A stretch of DNA of 64,000 bases. It comes from Cladocopium goreaui. Lineage: Eukaryota > Sar > Dinophyceae > Suessiales > Symbiodiniaceae. A program made the translations under genes and the position numbers. Positions 37,301-47,100 of this stretch are shown in pieces. Position 1 is the stretch's first letter, and every line of letters starts with the position of its first letter. The notes beneath the pieces are model-generated. The model was given only the letters and a program-made list of their open reading frames with translations. It made no database searches and had not been told where the DNA came from. The stretch is taken from assembly GCA_947184155.2 (NCBI GenBank), contig CAMXCT020001100.1:1-64000 (forward strand), given 5' to 3'.

Positions 37301-40300
37301 CTGTTTACAGGTGTTTGAAGAGCCTTGGCAAGCCACATCGATATGTGGCCGTCTACGCTCAAGGTCTCCAGTTGCTTGGCCACCGCCACCCCTCCATCCT
37401 CCTAGTTTAAAACTTTAAGGGGAGAGGATTTTGATTTGAAGATATATCGTCATGACACCTTTGGCAGTGCAGACCATTTTCAATTGCACTTATGCCATGC
37501 GAGTCAATCCAAACAACCAGAGCTAATAGCTCTTTCTGGCCACTTGGAAAAGAAAGTGGCGGACAGTGCGGGTCATATATATATTCATGTGCAGTATGTG
37601 TAATATACGTCTCTCTCTCTCTCTCTCTATGTCTTCTGTGTGTGTGTAACCCGCTATAGCATGCGGTTTTTCTGATGTACAGATAGCACGAACACTGCTT
37701 TCAATTGTTCTCCAGGGTGGGGTGGGGAGGGTTTGGGAAGGTTCAAAATAAAGCATGGGGAGGGGTTTGGGCTGCCCATGAACGAACCATGAAAAGGGGG
37801 TTGGCTGTTTCATTGTTCGCAAGAGTGAGATGAAAAGGGTTTGGGAAGGCTCAAAAAATAAGCATCGGGAGGGGTTTGGGCTGCCCATGTGCGTTCCAAG
37901 AATGGCGGAAAGGGTGTAGGATGGTTTAGGAAGGTCAAAACAAAGCATGAAAAGGGGTTTGGGTTTTTCAAGGTTCCCAAGAGTTTGGTCGGACGGGTTT
38001 CGAGGCAGTGCAACGCGCACCTCAACAACTTCTTGTTGTTGAGGTGTGTTGGGAAGAAGAATTTAACACATGAGATGGGACTTCCAAGGTGGCAAGTGGC
38101 AGGTACCCAGGAAGGCTCAAAATGAAGCATGGGAAGGGGTTTGGGCCGCCCACGCTTCCCAAGAATGGGGTGGAAAGGGTTTAGGCTGGTTTATCACTAG
38201 GAAGTGTCAGAACCAACCATGAAAAGCGGTTTGGGTGCTTCTAGGTTTCCAAAAGTGGGGCGGGAAGGGTACGGAGGTCGTCCAATGCGCACCTCAACAA
38301 CTTCTTGTTGCTGAGGTGTGTTGGGAAGAGGAACACATGAGATGGAACTTCCAAGCTGCGAATGGAAGGCACCGAGGAAGGCTCAAAATGAAGCATGGGA
38401 AGGGCTTTGGGCTGCCCATGCTTCCCAAGAATGAAGTGAAGAAAGGTCAAAACGAGCCATGAAAAGAGGTTTGGGCGTTTCATGATTCGCAAGAGTGGGG
38501 CGGGAAGGCTTTGGAGGCGATTCAATGCGCACCTCAACAACTTTTTTTTGTTGCGGTGTTTTGGGAAGACGAATTTACCACATGAGATTGGACTTCCAAG
38601 GTGGGAACTGGCAGGTACCGAGGAAGGCCCAAAATGCAGCATGGGGAGGGGCTTGGGCTCCCAAGCATGGGGTAAGGGTTTAGGATGGTTTAGGAAGGGT
38701 CAAATCAAACCATGAAAAAAGGGTTTGGTTGCTTCATGGTTCCCAAGAGTGGGGTGGGAAGGGTTTGGCGGCGGTTCAATGCGCACCTCAACAACAACTT
38801 CTTGTTGCTGAGGTGTGTTGTGAATAGGAATTTACCACATGAGATGGGACTTCCAAGATGGGAAATGGCAGGTACTTAGGAAGCCTCAAAATGAAGCATG
38901 GGGAGGGGGTTGGGCTGCCCATCCCAACAATGGGTGGAAAGGGTTTAAGCTGGTTTAGGAAGGGTCAAAACGAACCATGAACAGGGGTTTGGGTTTTCAG
39001 GGTGGGGTAGGAAGGGTATGGAGGTCGTCCAATGCGCACCCCAACAACTTCTTGTTGCTGAGGTGTGTTGGGAAGAAGAATTTAACACATGAGACTTCCA
39101 AGCTGGGAATGGCAGGTACCCAGGAAGGCTCAAAATGAAGCATGGGGATGGGTTTGGGCTCCCAAGAACCGGGTAACGGTTTACGATGATTTAGGAAGGG
39201 TCGAGACGAACCATCAAAAGGATTCAAAAGGGGTTTAGGTTTTTCAAGGTTCCTCAGAGTGGGGTGGGAAGGCTTTGGAGGTCGTCCAATGCACAGCTCA
39301 ACAACTTCTTGTTGCTGAGGTGTGTTGGGAGGAGGAATTTAGCACATGAGATGGGACTTCCAAGGTGGCAACTGGCAGGTACCCAGGAAGGCTCAAAATG
39401 AAGCATGGGGAGGGGCTTGGTCTGCGAATCACGTTCTAGTGGAAATTGGAACGGGGATTTGACTCGCTCACTTAAGGAGTGAAATCTGGGGTGCCTGAGT
39501 TGGTTCACATGACATGTTCGCTGCAAACCCCACCTTTGCCTGCCAGGGATCCCGCATATCCTTTGACATGCTCGAATCCCTGCATAGGGCGTAAAAGCCT
39601 AAAAGCCTAAACCGTAAATTGAAACCCTAAATCCTGAAAACCTAAAGTCAAATCGCTGCGTATAGCCAGTGTTTTCATTCATCCTCTGGTGACAAGTATA
39701 TGATATTGATATGATATTGTTTGGGTGTGTTATTTGGGTGTGGGCGAACGTAGGGTTTGCAGGGGACATGTTGTGCATCTTGGAGAGCCCAAACAATTGC
39801 AGAGGTCCTGTGTCATGTTTTTGTTTTCGAGGCACTTTACAGATGACACAGGACTTATGCATTTTTCTGATTTTTTTCACTTTGCACATGACATGGGAGT
39901 TTGCGTTTTTTGGGTGTGTCCGACTACTCCCGCGTCATCTGCAGGTACTATAGTTATTATATTGATCCGTACATTTACGGGCTGAACTGATGGACGGAGA
40001 GATATGCAGCCAACCAAAATTACCAGAGGTTCCCACAAGAAAGAATGAGAAATGAAGTCTTCCACCACAACGCGATAGAAGCACTACGGACATATGGATA
40101 TGATGGGATATGGTGTTGGAACTTTGACCAGCAATGGAGGAGATGGCAAACCAAGATTGGGATCCAAGTTCTTCCCACTGGCAAAATAGACCATGAAGTG
40201 CTGGATTTACGGGATCACATTTTTGGAACATCCACTTGTTAGGAGTGGCAGTATGAGAACCGATACAACCGCCGACTCGCAGCTTCACAGCAGGGCCTCT

Positions 40301-43017
40301 TGCTTGAGAATGTGGTGGGTTTCCAGCACTCAGAGGCTCATCGACGGCTGAGATTTGCTTTGGAGCAATCTGGCTATGAAGTCTTTGAGAATCTTGTCTT
40401 CAAGCTGCTGTCCCTGAATCTGCTGGGGCATATCTCCTTCAGCTGCTCACCATCTCACATACCACTTCGCCATGTAGAAGGCTGATGACCGCTCATCTAG
40501 CCATATATGTGTTGATTTGTTGCGTCAACCGGTGTTTCACAGTTGTTCACTAGAGCTCCCACAGTTGAAACTTGGTCCAGGGCGACAGGCCATTTCTTCA
40601 TGGTTCTTCACCTTGAGACTTGGCAAGGCGCCATGCCTTCCTCCCAAGGACTGTGTTGGATCCTCGAAACTTTGGTTTCCCCAACACGCGGCGGCGCTTC
40701 TATCTCTTGGCCAAGCGGATCAAGCGATCCAACGGGCTGCTCAGCGGAGCTCACAGCGACCATGGCTGCCCGGATGGGCCACCAGCAGTGCCACCTCAAC
40801 GCGTGGATCACTTCTTAAAGGTTCAAGGGGCCTGAATGGCAAGTTGGGAATCTCTTACTGTGTGTGCTTTGGATTAACGATATAATAATGTGGATTACAT
40901 TTATTTGGTGATTTACGCCAAACATAGCTACTATGATCTATTGGGTGAACCTTGGGATTGTATCGGGAGATAAACCAACCATATAGTGGAGATTATTACA
41001 CTTCAAATAATGGGTATCGATGGGATAATTATTAATTGGGTCAACCAACTCAATGGGCACTTCAGTAGTAACACTAACTAATCGTTTGCTTCAATCGGGA
41101 TTTACTACCATAACAAATTAATAATACTATATATATATTTATTTATTTATGTATTTATTTTACTAAATATATCTATGTTTTTAATATATTATTTTTTACA
41201 ATATATTTTTTATACAATATACTATCTATAGATTAATATATTATTTATAGGTTGTAATATATTATTTTTAGATTATATAGTATATTCCATATGATTGATT
41301 ATATATAGATTCTTATATTTTATATATAGATTATAATATATTATATATAGATTATATTATATTATATTATCTTATCTTATCTTGTATTATGTTATATTAT
41401 ATCATATCATATTATATATTTTATTTTATTTATTATATATATTATCATTTACTTTTTATAATATATTCTTTGGAATATATGTTTATAATATTTGTTTTAT
41501 ATATATATATACAGTCTTTTTGATTGCAGGGCATCTAAGACTTGTCCTGTGATAAGAGTGGTGTCCGAAGCAGAAGCTCTTCATTCACTGGTTGAAATGC
41601 TAATCTTCACAGGGGCTGGGTGCTGCGTTCATGGAACTGTTCCATGCAGGAAGCCCATGACCTGCGGATGCGCAATGCACTGCAAGTGCCTAAAGCCTTG
41701 CTGGAAAAGGCCTTTGTGGAAGGTTGGGCCTGGATGGGTCATGGTGAAAACTCTAAGAACTAAGCTTGTCAGGGTGAGTGATGAACATTGGCTGCTTTGT
41801 GTGTGTGTGTTTGCGAAGAAGAAAAAAATGAAATTCCAAAATATCCTCTTGGAATCGTAGTCAGTGTTGTCGTTTTGCGGTTTCCGGCAAGAGTTGAAGC
41901 CCTGGTTTGGAGGGGCCAACCTGCCGCTTCAGAACACAAGGTGAAACTGTATTTTTTTCATACAGATATGGATGATTTTACCTTCACAACGATCTGTTGA
42001 ACATACGAGTTGCCCATAGCTTCATATAAATATTGTTTTTTCATCTCAATGAATTTTCAACACGCATCAAGCAGCTTCAGCCTTTGATCCCACTTGGATC
42101 CATATCTGTTTGTCTGAAAATTGGATGCCTCAAACCAGATAGAGACGAAAGAGGGAGAGGGAGAGAATCCCAAGTTGAAAAAAATGTTTGGACTTTGCAA
42201 CTGTTGAATGGCCATAAATTGGGGACCCACCCCATTCCAAACCCATCTGAAGGTTGGCAGTTGGACCTGGCTGTTGGCAGTTCCTTAGTGACTAAGACCT
42301 TCACGGGAAGCTATGGGAAGTTGGCCTATGGCGCTGAAGGGCTCAGCATGGCCGGGCCCCTGCTGCTGGATGCTGAAGGGAAAGCGCCAAGGTGGCTCGA
42401 TTCCACCAGAGGTTTCAGTTGCCAAACCTTCACCTGATTACAGACGAGTTATATGACAGGAGATCTAAACCAGTCCAAAGAGCCTCAGATCATTCCAGCT
42501 GAAACCTGAAACCTGAGGACTCGCTTCGCTTTCCCAAAGCCTGAGCAGTGGAAACATGTGCGTTACTTTTCACCAAAGGAGATGGCCAATCTCATGGGTT
42601 TTCCTGATGATTGGTCCCTGCCAGGCGCTGGGGCTATGATGAAATGCCTGATTTTCATCATGCATCTAATGTAATTGAGGGAGATCTCGATTCGTTCCTC
42701 ATGGACACATTGAATGATGGCCAACAGACCAACACAAATTCATTATGTCACTTTGTTTGAAAAGACCTACAGTCAGCACGAGGGAATCATTGCAAATATT
42801 GCCAAACTGCTAGTTTTGTAGGCTTTGAAGGGCGACAGTCGCAACACAAAGCTTCACATTGACTGGTGCAGGCCGTTTGAAGTGCCGCACGCAATGGCGG
42901 CTGGTGGGGAATTCTGTCAATGTCGCTGTGGTCACCAGCCTTTTGAGACGTTTGCTGCGATGGATTGGGGACCCGAAAGCATCGGATCGCCAAGATGACC
43001 GCAGTAATCTAAAGTGA
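27349..43017 (+). CDS. TRDMT1: DNMT2/TRDMT1 tRNA (cytosine-5) methyltransferase, multi-exon
   Basis: A predicted AdoMet-dependent C5-cytosine methyltransferase of the DNMT2 family, whose known members methylate C38 of tRNA-Asp. Exons: 27349-27439 (ends VIYEFF), 29056-29157 (motif I continues, GIGGLRLAY, then EVDEAQ), 29579 to about 29692, 29931-30013 (ends DLWLMSPP), 30969-31086 (CQPFTRTGHRRD; the PPCQ motif with the catalytic Cys is formed across the splice), 40294-40395 (motif VI, LLLENVVGF), 40650-40820 (motif VIII, FGFPNTRRRFYLLAK), possibly 41530-41615, 41650-41737 (VPKALLEKAF), 42253 to about 42410 (TKTFTGSYGKL, the DNMT2-type CFTKGYG position), 42519-42624 (HVRYFSPKEMANLMGFP) and 42872-43017 (motif X, QWRLVGNSVNVAVV; stop TGA). 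Most joins keep phase; the 42410/42519 join is unsure. The first exon listed is not the start codon, so the N-terminus is missing. The 9.2-kb intron 31087-40293 holds a retrotransposon. Confidence 0.85.
27850..28180. repeat. About 118-bp tandem repeat, ~2.7 copies
   Basis: The unit contains TGCGGCATTTT, TGTAAATT.TCGCATAA, GTCCAAGTGCA and CAGGCTCGCACAAA, with 75-90% similarity between copies by eye. It lies in the TRDMT1 intron after 27439. Confidence 0.7.
28185..28640. repeat. CAT/CTC trinucleotide array
   Basis: Runs of CATCATC broken by CTCCTC, CCGCCTC and AACATC. Open frames rich in Ser, Ile, Asp/Glu or Met are artefacts. Confidence 0.9.
31212..31298 (+). repeat. Split direct repeat A1 (left end)
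   Basis: 87 bp, identical by eye to A2 at 37294-37380. The similarity starts at ATAGATTCTG and ends at TTGCTTGGC. The left flank is a (TA)n run. Confidence 0.9.
31212..31618 (+). CDS. Retrotransposon ORF1: predicted two-pass membrane protein, no ATG
   Basis: The open frame within the element encodes two hydrophobic segments, VAWLVVLGFAAGFF (about 31285-31330) and WCLLCCILVILLLV (about 31442-31485), separated by a short Cys-rich part (CPACSCVC). A hydrophilic, Lys-rich tail of about 40 residues follows. There is no in-frame Met inside the element, so the start must be non-ATG, upstream, or created by splicing. The stop TGA overlaps the ATG of the next ORF as ATGA (31615-31618), suggesting coupled translation. 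I know of no standard DIRS protein of this kind; function unknown. Confidence 0.55.
31615..32802 (+). CDS. Retrotransposon gag-like ORF2 (395 aa)
   Basis: Intact ORF starting MNFQPGQVVYMDYGEAPP and ending in a Lys/Gly-rich basic tail (KGGKKGKGTKSG) suited to nucleic-acid binding. Its position before pol suggests a structural Gag-like role. I see no zinc knuckle and no motif I recognise. The first ~75 residues contain a beta-rich GQVV..MDYG..P...TRIV segment that may be a small barrel domain; this is inference. The start is the ATG overlapping the ORF1 stop. Confidence 0.7.
   Translation: MNFQPGQVVYMDYGEAPPIIHTRIVLGHITGLEYLIETPDGDRYGEILDGSNVDLAAFYVGPDDGSLPPGLPAGVRVYGFAPMTLQRFNAMLAEGRVETLAELGRRGLPIPAAPGQPAEFWVLAEMVVGHKIGETVQVHPGMVQEGEYGLFTMMDGDGMSRPVLVKRVRNEDLAEFCDSRITLARSNESIAGEDRFAGEDVRTLCVKFGPNGERSRNFQDTVLEMVQVEYDDFPLEPRTALAYARAVASVAESSFAQHLSWVAQSRIPDGDRAVHENEVLSRAIDLAVCYDSLNISNLASFELLIRRKQLLAEAHAYNPSAPSYEGADHFLGTSYRPGGGIVVPELTEHVAKKLHQESQILKEKRQQQEAKGGKKGKGTKSGPAAPDKGAGASGK
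32917..34200 (+). CDS. Retrotransposon reverse transcriptase (5' part of pol)
   Basis: RT motifs appear in order: RLILDCRQVNMAF (fingers, about 33661), GADIQDCFYA (motif A, catalytic Asp, about 33787), LPLGFSWSFYIIQ (motif B, about 33952) and YCDN at 34099-34110 (motif C, where most RTs have YxDD). The frame ends at TGA 34198-34200, while coding continues one frame over from about 34193 (HEEAPASEMFQTLGG). The start is probably ATG 32917, since the upstream in-frame stop is near 32880. The Asn in motif C is either lineage-specific or inactivating. Confidence 0.8.
   Translation: MPRGHTSRIFHEPCPDGRQRDIFPLPALRNVGAVQGFVCRAAKKRIHRRQQVTSRVNQAIRSLNSLFFGGDGTGELVVDSLQSLPLSQRLCIRDLIKKVRAFGSCPTGASNSEALKALRVAGNGYEEPQAGVGAVVGMKLDQLSLPSSSVAGVVLEDALDGPLQKLVVDFEDWMLQDASTWSQICEDAYKIKPYNDPSLQSKQEYISFLKLLRERGILGFSNSCRGRVGTFCVSKKSKIINGIETPRQRLILDCRQVNMAFREPPRCELGSLAAMCNLEIPEGETMFVGGADIQDCFYAAQISQELANYFCLSHDLHVHEAAEIWGSDFPLNGYSGMVSPCITVLPLGFSWSFYIIQKLHEQSALRSLQSDRNGLILEGYPPPQLEKNTACAMPYCDNLHSISLSREACDSGLEAMKSDLSGMGFFA
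34193..35300 (+). CDS. Retrotransposon RT thumb and RNase H (3' part of pol, +1 frame)
   Basis: It continues the pol reading frame after a one-base shift. RNase H motifs: LCSDASPFGLGLC (first Asp at 34559-34561), EKEGHALVLAVRHL (Glu), LVLVDNFSL (Asp) and the terminal WISSERNVADNPSR (about 35081-35122), which is typical of DIRS/Ngaro pol. The frame stays open to 36181 through the recombinase gene in another frame, but that extension has low-complexity, non-conserved-looking sequence and is not taken as protein. The end near 35300 is approximate. Confidence 0.75.
35265..36368 (+). CDS. Retrotransposon tyrosine recombinase
   Basis: A DIRS-type tyrosine recombinase expected to integrate circular DNA copies. 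Visible catalytic residues: Arg in DTYMRPGESLDLR (Arg codon 35823-35825), His and Arg in HPYQLRHGG (36126 and 36141), Trp in GRWATDQS (at the usual second His/Trp position) and the nucleophile Tyr in VRRYTKVG (36240-36242). A helical core-binding part precedes them (VENQYAEYYQKFVSFC). ATG 35265 (MATQEAKKSQSSKKR) is chosen over upstream starts because the earlier frame overlaps RNase H coding sequence. It ends at TGA 36366-36368 and overlaps the next ORF. Confidence 0.88.
   Translation: MATQEAKKSQSSKKRALQHPGPVLQQPGKKRRIISKKTQVTSGAEKLATNHHLSHLERRSISVAVENQYAEYYQKFVSFCQAAGAPLPPLGSVDDILTDFLDHLFLEGKGVHEGEKTVASLEFHHIALKGKLDRARKALRGWRKERPPESRIPMPKIIVYALAMLLLARRQRAMALKVMIDFDTYMRPGESLDLRKRHFIKPVKQAGLQYRWFSIIVRDFDDQQPDKVGVFDNSIPLDSKERMWLGEILNHHVQTLKDNEALIFPFSMESYRKEFTKAATRLQIKGLHPYQLRHGGAADDLCSKHRDYPGVKQRGRWATDQSVRRYTKVGKVQQLLNLLPNGALEYCQWCHRNLEKVMRGQAQVKGF
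36395..37127 (+). pseudogene. Retrotransposon C5-methyltransferase-like ORF, frameshifted
   Basis: Motif I-like FGLEIFAGTARI (about 36413), motif IV-like GMPCTSFSRAR (Cys codon 36599-36601) and motif VI-like ENP (36795-36803) occur in the order found in cytosine-5 methyltransferases. The first part ends at a TAA at 36725, and coding resumes in the next frame at about 36718 (NNLLLFTLRLLKLCERC). One indel therefore separates the two halves. The open frame begins at 36212, inside the recombinase gene, but homology-like sequence begins near 36395. DIRS elements commonly carry a methyltransferase domain; this one resembles the C5 type by PC and EN motifs, but no target-recognition domain is obvious. 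Confidence 0.6.
37139..37296 (+). repeat. Split direct repeat B1
   Basis: 158 bp, identical by eye to B2 at 37420-37577. It ends in GGGTCATA, whose last three bases overlap the start of A2. Confidence 0.9.
37294..37380 (+). repeat. Split direct repeat A2
   Basis: Second copy of A1, directly fused to B1 through a shared ATA. The fusion reproduces what joining the element's right end to its left end in a circle would give. Confidence 0.9.
37420..37577 (+). repeat. Split direct repeat B2 (right end)
   Basis: Second copy of B1, followed by TATATATATTC. With A1 it defines the outer ends of the element. Confidence 0.9.
37700..39425. repeat. About 250-bp tandem repeat with internal hairpin, six copies
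   Basis: Units recur with starts near 38010, 38285, 38525, 38775, 39030 and 39290, containing CAATGCGCACCTCAACAA and GAAGCATGGGGAGGGGTTTG. In the first unit, CCTCAACAAC/GTTGTTGAGG (38020-38044) forms a perfect 10-bp stem with loop TTCTT; others have one mismatch. Open frames on both strands are shadows. It lies in the TRDMT1 intron downstream of the retrotransposon. Confidence 0.8.
41100..41515. repeat. AT-rich low-complexity intron tract
   Basis: Over 85% A/T with TATATTAT and TTTAT runs, ending just before a candidate TRDMT1 exon acceptor at about 41528. Confidence 0.8.
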
Positions 43018-43513
43018 TAGTTTTGGGATAGCCGGATGGCCCACGAGCAGATGGTTTGCATGTGCTCGCAGCCGCTTTTCCATCGCACTTCTTAAAGCTT
43101 GATCGGAGGATAAAAAGAGCTGGTGCTTTCGCCTGCCGTTCTCCCGGATGAGAAAGATGAGGGACTTTCCCAGATGTTTACCTTGCAACTCACATGGTGC
43201 AACTTTGAACACCTTATTCAAGAAATTTGTTGTGTGCAAAAGGGCTGAAGCTAGTGAACCATCCTGCTGCACTCCCTCAACTGGACACATCCAAAGCATC
43301 CAATCCCATAAATTGTATATTACTTGCATATATGTAATTTTTGAAAAAATGATGAAAATAGATAGGGCACCCCAGAATCCCAATGGTCTTTCATCATTTT
43401 TCCCCACACACAAAGCCAACAGATTTATTACCGTAATGTTGCATTAAAGTGCCATATGTTGCCTAAATCCCCTACTTCGCCACAAACCCATGCAATGTCC
43501 TCAACCCCGATAG

Positions 43514-43640
43514 GTTGAAGAAGTTCTCCATGTCGACAACGCCGACAACTACCTGCGTTACGCTGCGAAGCGGCTGGGCATTGGCATGGCTTTGACGGTC
43601 TGGGCCGGTCATGCCATGGGGGATCATGGCGGACATGGCT
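43514..43640 (+). CDS. Exon candidate between TRDMT1 and PARP
   Basis: After a TAG acceptor the frame reads VEEVLHVDNADNYLRYAAKR and continues with GMALTVWAGHAMGDHGGHG. Codon use looks genuine. It is probably a 5' exon of the PARP gene, but I could not join it. A second weaker candidate is near 43835-43905 (KIRKDLENKAL). Confidence 0.4.
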
Positions 43641-44193
43641 GGTACTTGATTGCTTTTCGTGTCCATGGGGGGAAGAAATGAAAAGAATGGAGGGTTAATT
43701 TGGCAACAAACCATTGGTAAATCACGATGGTTTGTTGTTGGGTTTACCAAATTATGCTTGATTCTGAGGACACTTAGCTATGCAGCATGTCACACGCATA
43801 AGTTCCATTCTCTTTGCTCCACTGGTATGTCGCTGGGACCGAGGCGCCAAAAGATCCGGAAGGATTTGGAGAACAAAGCACTGAGCGGCACGGCCCCTGA
43901 GCTGCACGGATATCATGAGTGCCCCTGGTTTTGGTTGGTGGAAACCATTGAAATATATTGAAATCAGCGACAAGAACGTCCCTTGTGGCGTTGTTTTGGT
44001 GGATTTCCGTGATGCACTGTGCAATGATGAGTTGCCATGGTGAGTTGTTTCGACACCCATGATCCATAAGTCATTGTCACCGAGTGTTTGTCAACTACTT
44101 TGCCCATGCAGGTTCACGTGTGCATAAACCATCCCAGTTATCATCAAGTAAGCGATCCTTAGGGCACAAAGGGATTTCGTGCCCTTGGCCCAG

Positions 44194-47100
44194 GAGATTC
44201 TTCCACCAGCTTCCTCGGCGCCGGCATCAGGGAAATCTCCTCACATCAAGACCCACGAGATTTCCTTGAAGGTGGCAAGTGGGAGCTGGACAAAATGGCG
44301 GACAAGAGACGCCACTGGCGAAAACTGATTGTTAGTCTCAAATCTTCATGATCTTCATGTTGTGTCCAAATATTCAAAAGCTAAAACACGACTTTCGCCC
44401 ATCCCTGGCGTGACATGCAGAACGACAGAGTGGAAGAGAGAAAGAGAGAGAGAGAGAGAGACACAGAGATAGAGACAGAGACAGAGACAGAGACACAGAG
44501 GTCAAGTCATTGACTCAAGCATGCTTAAGAGAGATCGTGATCGGGTTTCTGCAGATTTTGGACGGCGGTTTGTGGACGTTGATCCGAACGTCGCAACCTG
44601 CATCAGGGAGGCGACATGCTTTCGGGGTATGAAACTGGGACATCCTCAACAAGGTAACTACTCTATAGAGTCTGTATGGAGTAAGTCAAGATACCTTGCA
44701 AGCCCCACAATTGAAAGCCATGAGATGAGTCCATTTCTGCCAGGGCTTGGTGTTTCATCCCGAAGAGCCCATCGATTTTGATCTCCAAGAGAGTTGGCTG
44801 TGGCACGGGTTGCTGGGCACAGATCTGCCAGATCCCAGGTAAATCGCAGCGACTAGTGGGACAGGGCATCAAGGAAGAAACGTCCTCGACGAAGAATCAC
44901 ATTTGGCCATTTCTGGAATCACCCCTGAGCACCCAAAAAAAACCTTTGCGGGGGTAGATCAAAAGGGCTGACCATCCGGAGGTTCCTATGACACATGGCA
45001 GGGCATGGCAAGGCATTCCCCGATTGACTCGCTAAGGACAAGAAAAGAAGGAGTTGAGGGAATCACAAGCTCTGACTTTGACATCAAACGGGCTGGCTCA
45101 GCCCCTTGCTTGGATAGTGCTTCGCTATGTTTCACTACCATAAAGTGGGTACTCGGTAAAATAAAAGACTACACGTCTACAAATTTCTCTTGAAGAAGGC
45201 AGGGCTCCAGATTCCACACAAGCTTGATTTTGGCCATGGCACGTAGACTGGCATGCCTTGGACGTCCACACTTCGTTTGTCCTCCTTTTCAATTTTGCCG
45301 CCAGTTCGGGCCCAGCCCATGCAATCATTTGCATCCCACCGCATCATCATGCTCATACAAGCCTGGCGTGATTCCTACCCATGCAGGGGTTTGCATGATT
45401 TTGCTGTCTTCCAAGAGCTGGTTGAAACTTCCATTTTTGGTGGCAATCCACGGCTTTCTTTTTCAAAAATCCCTTCAACCCATTGGTGTTTTGCTTGGTG
45501 CTCAAACCTCCGTTGTGTTTTTCAGGCTGCCGGTACCATGTTTGGCCGTGGGCTCTACTTTGCTGAGCTCCTTGATGGGGGAAGGGCAAAGGTCACTATA
45601 TACGGCAGTGGACAAGACAGTTGCATGCATCTAAGCGGGTAAGAGATGATAAGAGTAGCAAGCAAGGTAACCAGTAAGATAGAAGATAGAAAGATAGATG
45701 TTACAGCAGATTATGTGACATTAGATCGCATTCGAATCAAGGGAAAATTGCGCAGGATGATGCAGGGTCAAAAGAACTTGCTTTCATATTTGCTGGCAAT
45801 GTAGATAAATGACTAGTCTAGTCAAGTCTATTTGCTTCATGCGATGCGACTGGCACCCGTGACCTCCCAAAAATAGCATGGAGTATCATGACATGTGCTG
45901 GTAAAGCTCGTTTTCCCTGCTGTTTTCTCTGCACGGGTCGTAGCCTTGGGCCGCCTGGGGCCAGATCTTAAGGAGTTGCATGAAGTCTGATGAGTATACC
46001 GTGGCAGATGAGAGGCCTTCCAGTGGTGAATTCAGATCCACTAAGTCACAAAAAGTGGAGCATGGCACGGCTGTGGCTCGCATGTAGCGTTACCATGTGA
46101 TTCTGAGCAGCTTTAGCATTGAAGATAAAGCTCATCAAGTCAAATCAAGCCATTGATCACGGATTCTTCGGCACCAACGTTTCGGGCCTTTCAGACCGCC
46201 AAGTTGCACGGCTCCAGGGGTTGGTACCCATTGATTCTTTGCCGTGTCACCTGTGGCCGATTCTTCTACTGTGCCTTGGCCGTGAAATCGATTCCACAGT
46301 GGGGTTTCAGCTGGTTTGACATACCTGGGAAAGTCCATGTTGCGAGTCGATGGGTTTAAGATTTCCACGCCCTTGGAAATCTCACAACATTGTGCAACCT
46401 GCACATTTCCAACACTAGCCGGCTTTGAGCCTAGCATGATGTTCGAATCACATAGTGGAATGGACTGGCAGAAGCCAGAATTTTGGGGGCAAGGACTGCA
46501 AAGACTTCCGTGCTGGAGCCCATCACATCTGGCCATGTTGCTGTTAGGTGATTGGAAACGTCCATTTGACCACACGGACCAGCTTGAGGACAGCAGCGCC
46601 CCCCCTTCAGTTCCTGGCACGTTGCCTTCCCTGTGCTGTCGCCAGGACGCATGTCATCACAAGGGCTTCCACTGTGTCCTGGGAGACCGAGAGAAGGCAC
46701 GGGCATGGAGAGACTTCCGAAGCCGCGGTTTACCTCCTGAAATCGTCCTTGAAATGGTGGGGTTGGAATGGTTTGGGTCTTTTTTTGTTTTGGTGGAGCG
46801 TTTAATTTTGAAACATACCTAGGCCAAACCTTCTAGCATCAGGAAAGACCAGCCAACGGCAGGTCTCTGGCACATACCGGGAGTACATTGTCTTTGACAA
46901 TGACCAGGTGGAACGAGTGGCTGTTTCACTCAAGGGCACATGACTTGGCAATGATATGCTGTCAATTGGTTCTGGAATGTTCTGGAGTCCTCTTGGGAAT
47001 CAGTGCTGATTTGTTAAGTTCAGAGGTCTTCCTTTGTTCTTGGTTTCTCTCCCTTGGCATGATCTCAATCTCCTGACTGTGTGCCCAATTTGTTGTTGAA

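Larger units (their letters stand above)
31212..37577 (+). mobile_element. DIRS/Ngaro-type tyrosine-recombinase retrotransposon with split direct repeats
   Basis: The element is bounded by A1 (31212-31298) on the left and B1-A2-B2 (37139-37577) on the right, the arrangement known from PAT/Ngaro-type DIRS elements. Internal ORFs in order: membrane protein (to 31618), gag-like (31615-32802), reverse transcriptase and RNase H (32917 to about 35300, one frameshift), tyrosine recombinase (35265-36368), and a methyltransferase-like ORF (about 36400-37127, one frameshift). No integrase, aspartic protease or long terminal repeats were seen. It sits in a TA-rich tract within a TRDMT1 intron, in the same orientation as the gene. 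Arms look identical by eye, so insertion is probably recent, yet two ORFs are frameshifted; either the copy is dead or these are assembly errors or programmed shifts. Confidence 0.85.

Noticed and set aside
40045..40242. 65-codon ORF before the ENV exon of TRDMT1
   Set aside because: It lies within the intron by phase and motif reasoning: the ENV exon begins after CAGCAG at 40293, directly continuing the upstream exon.
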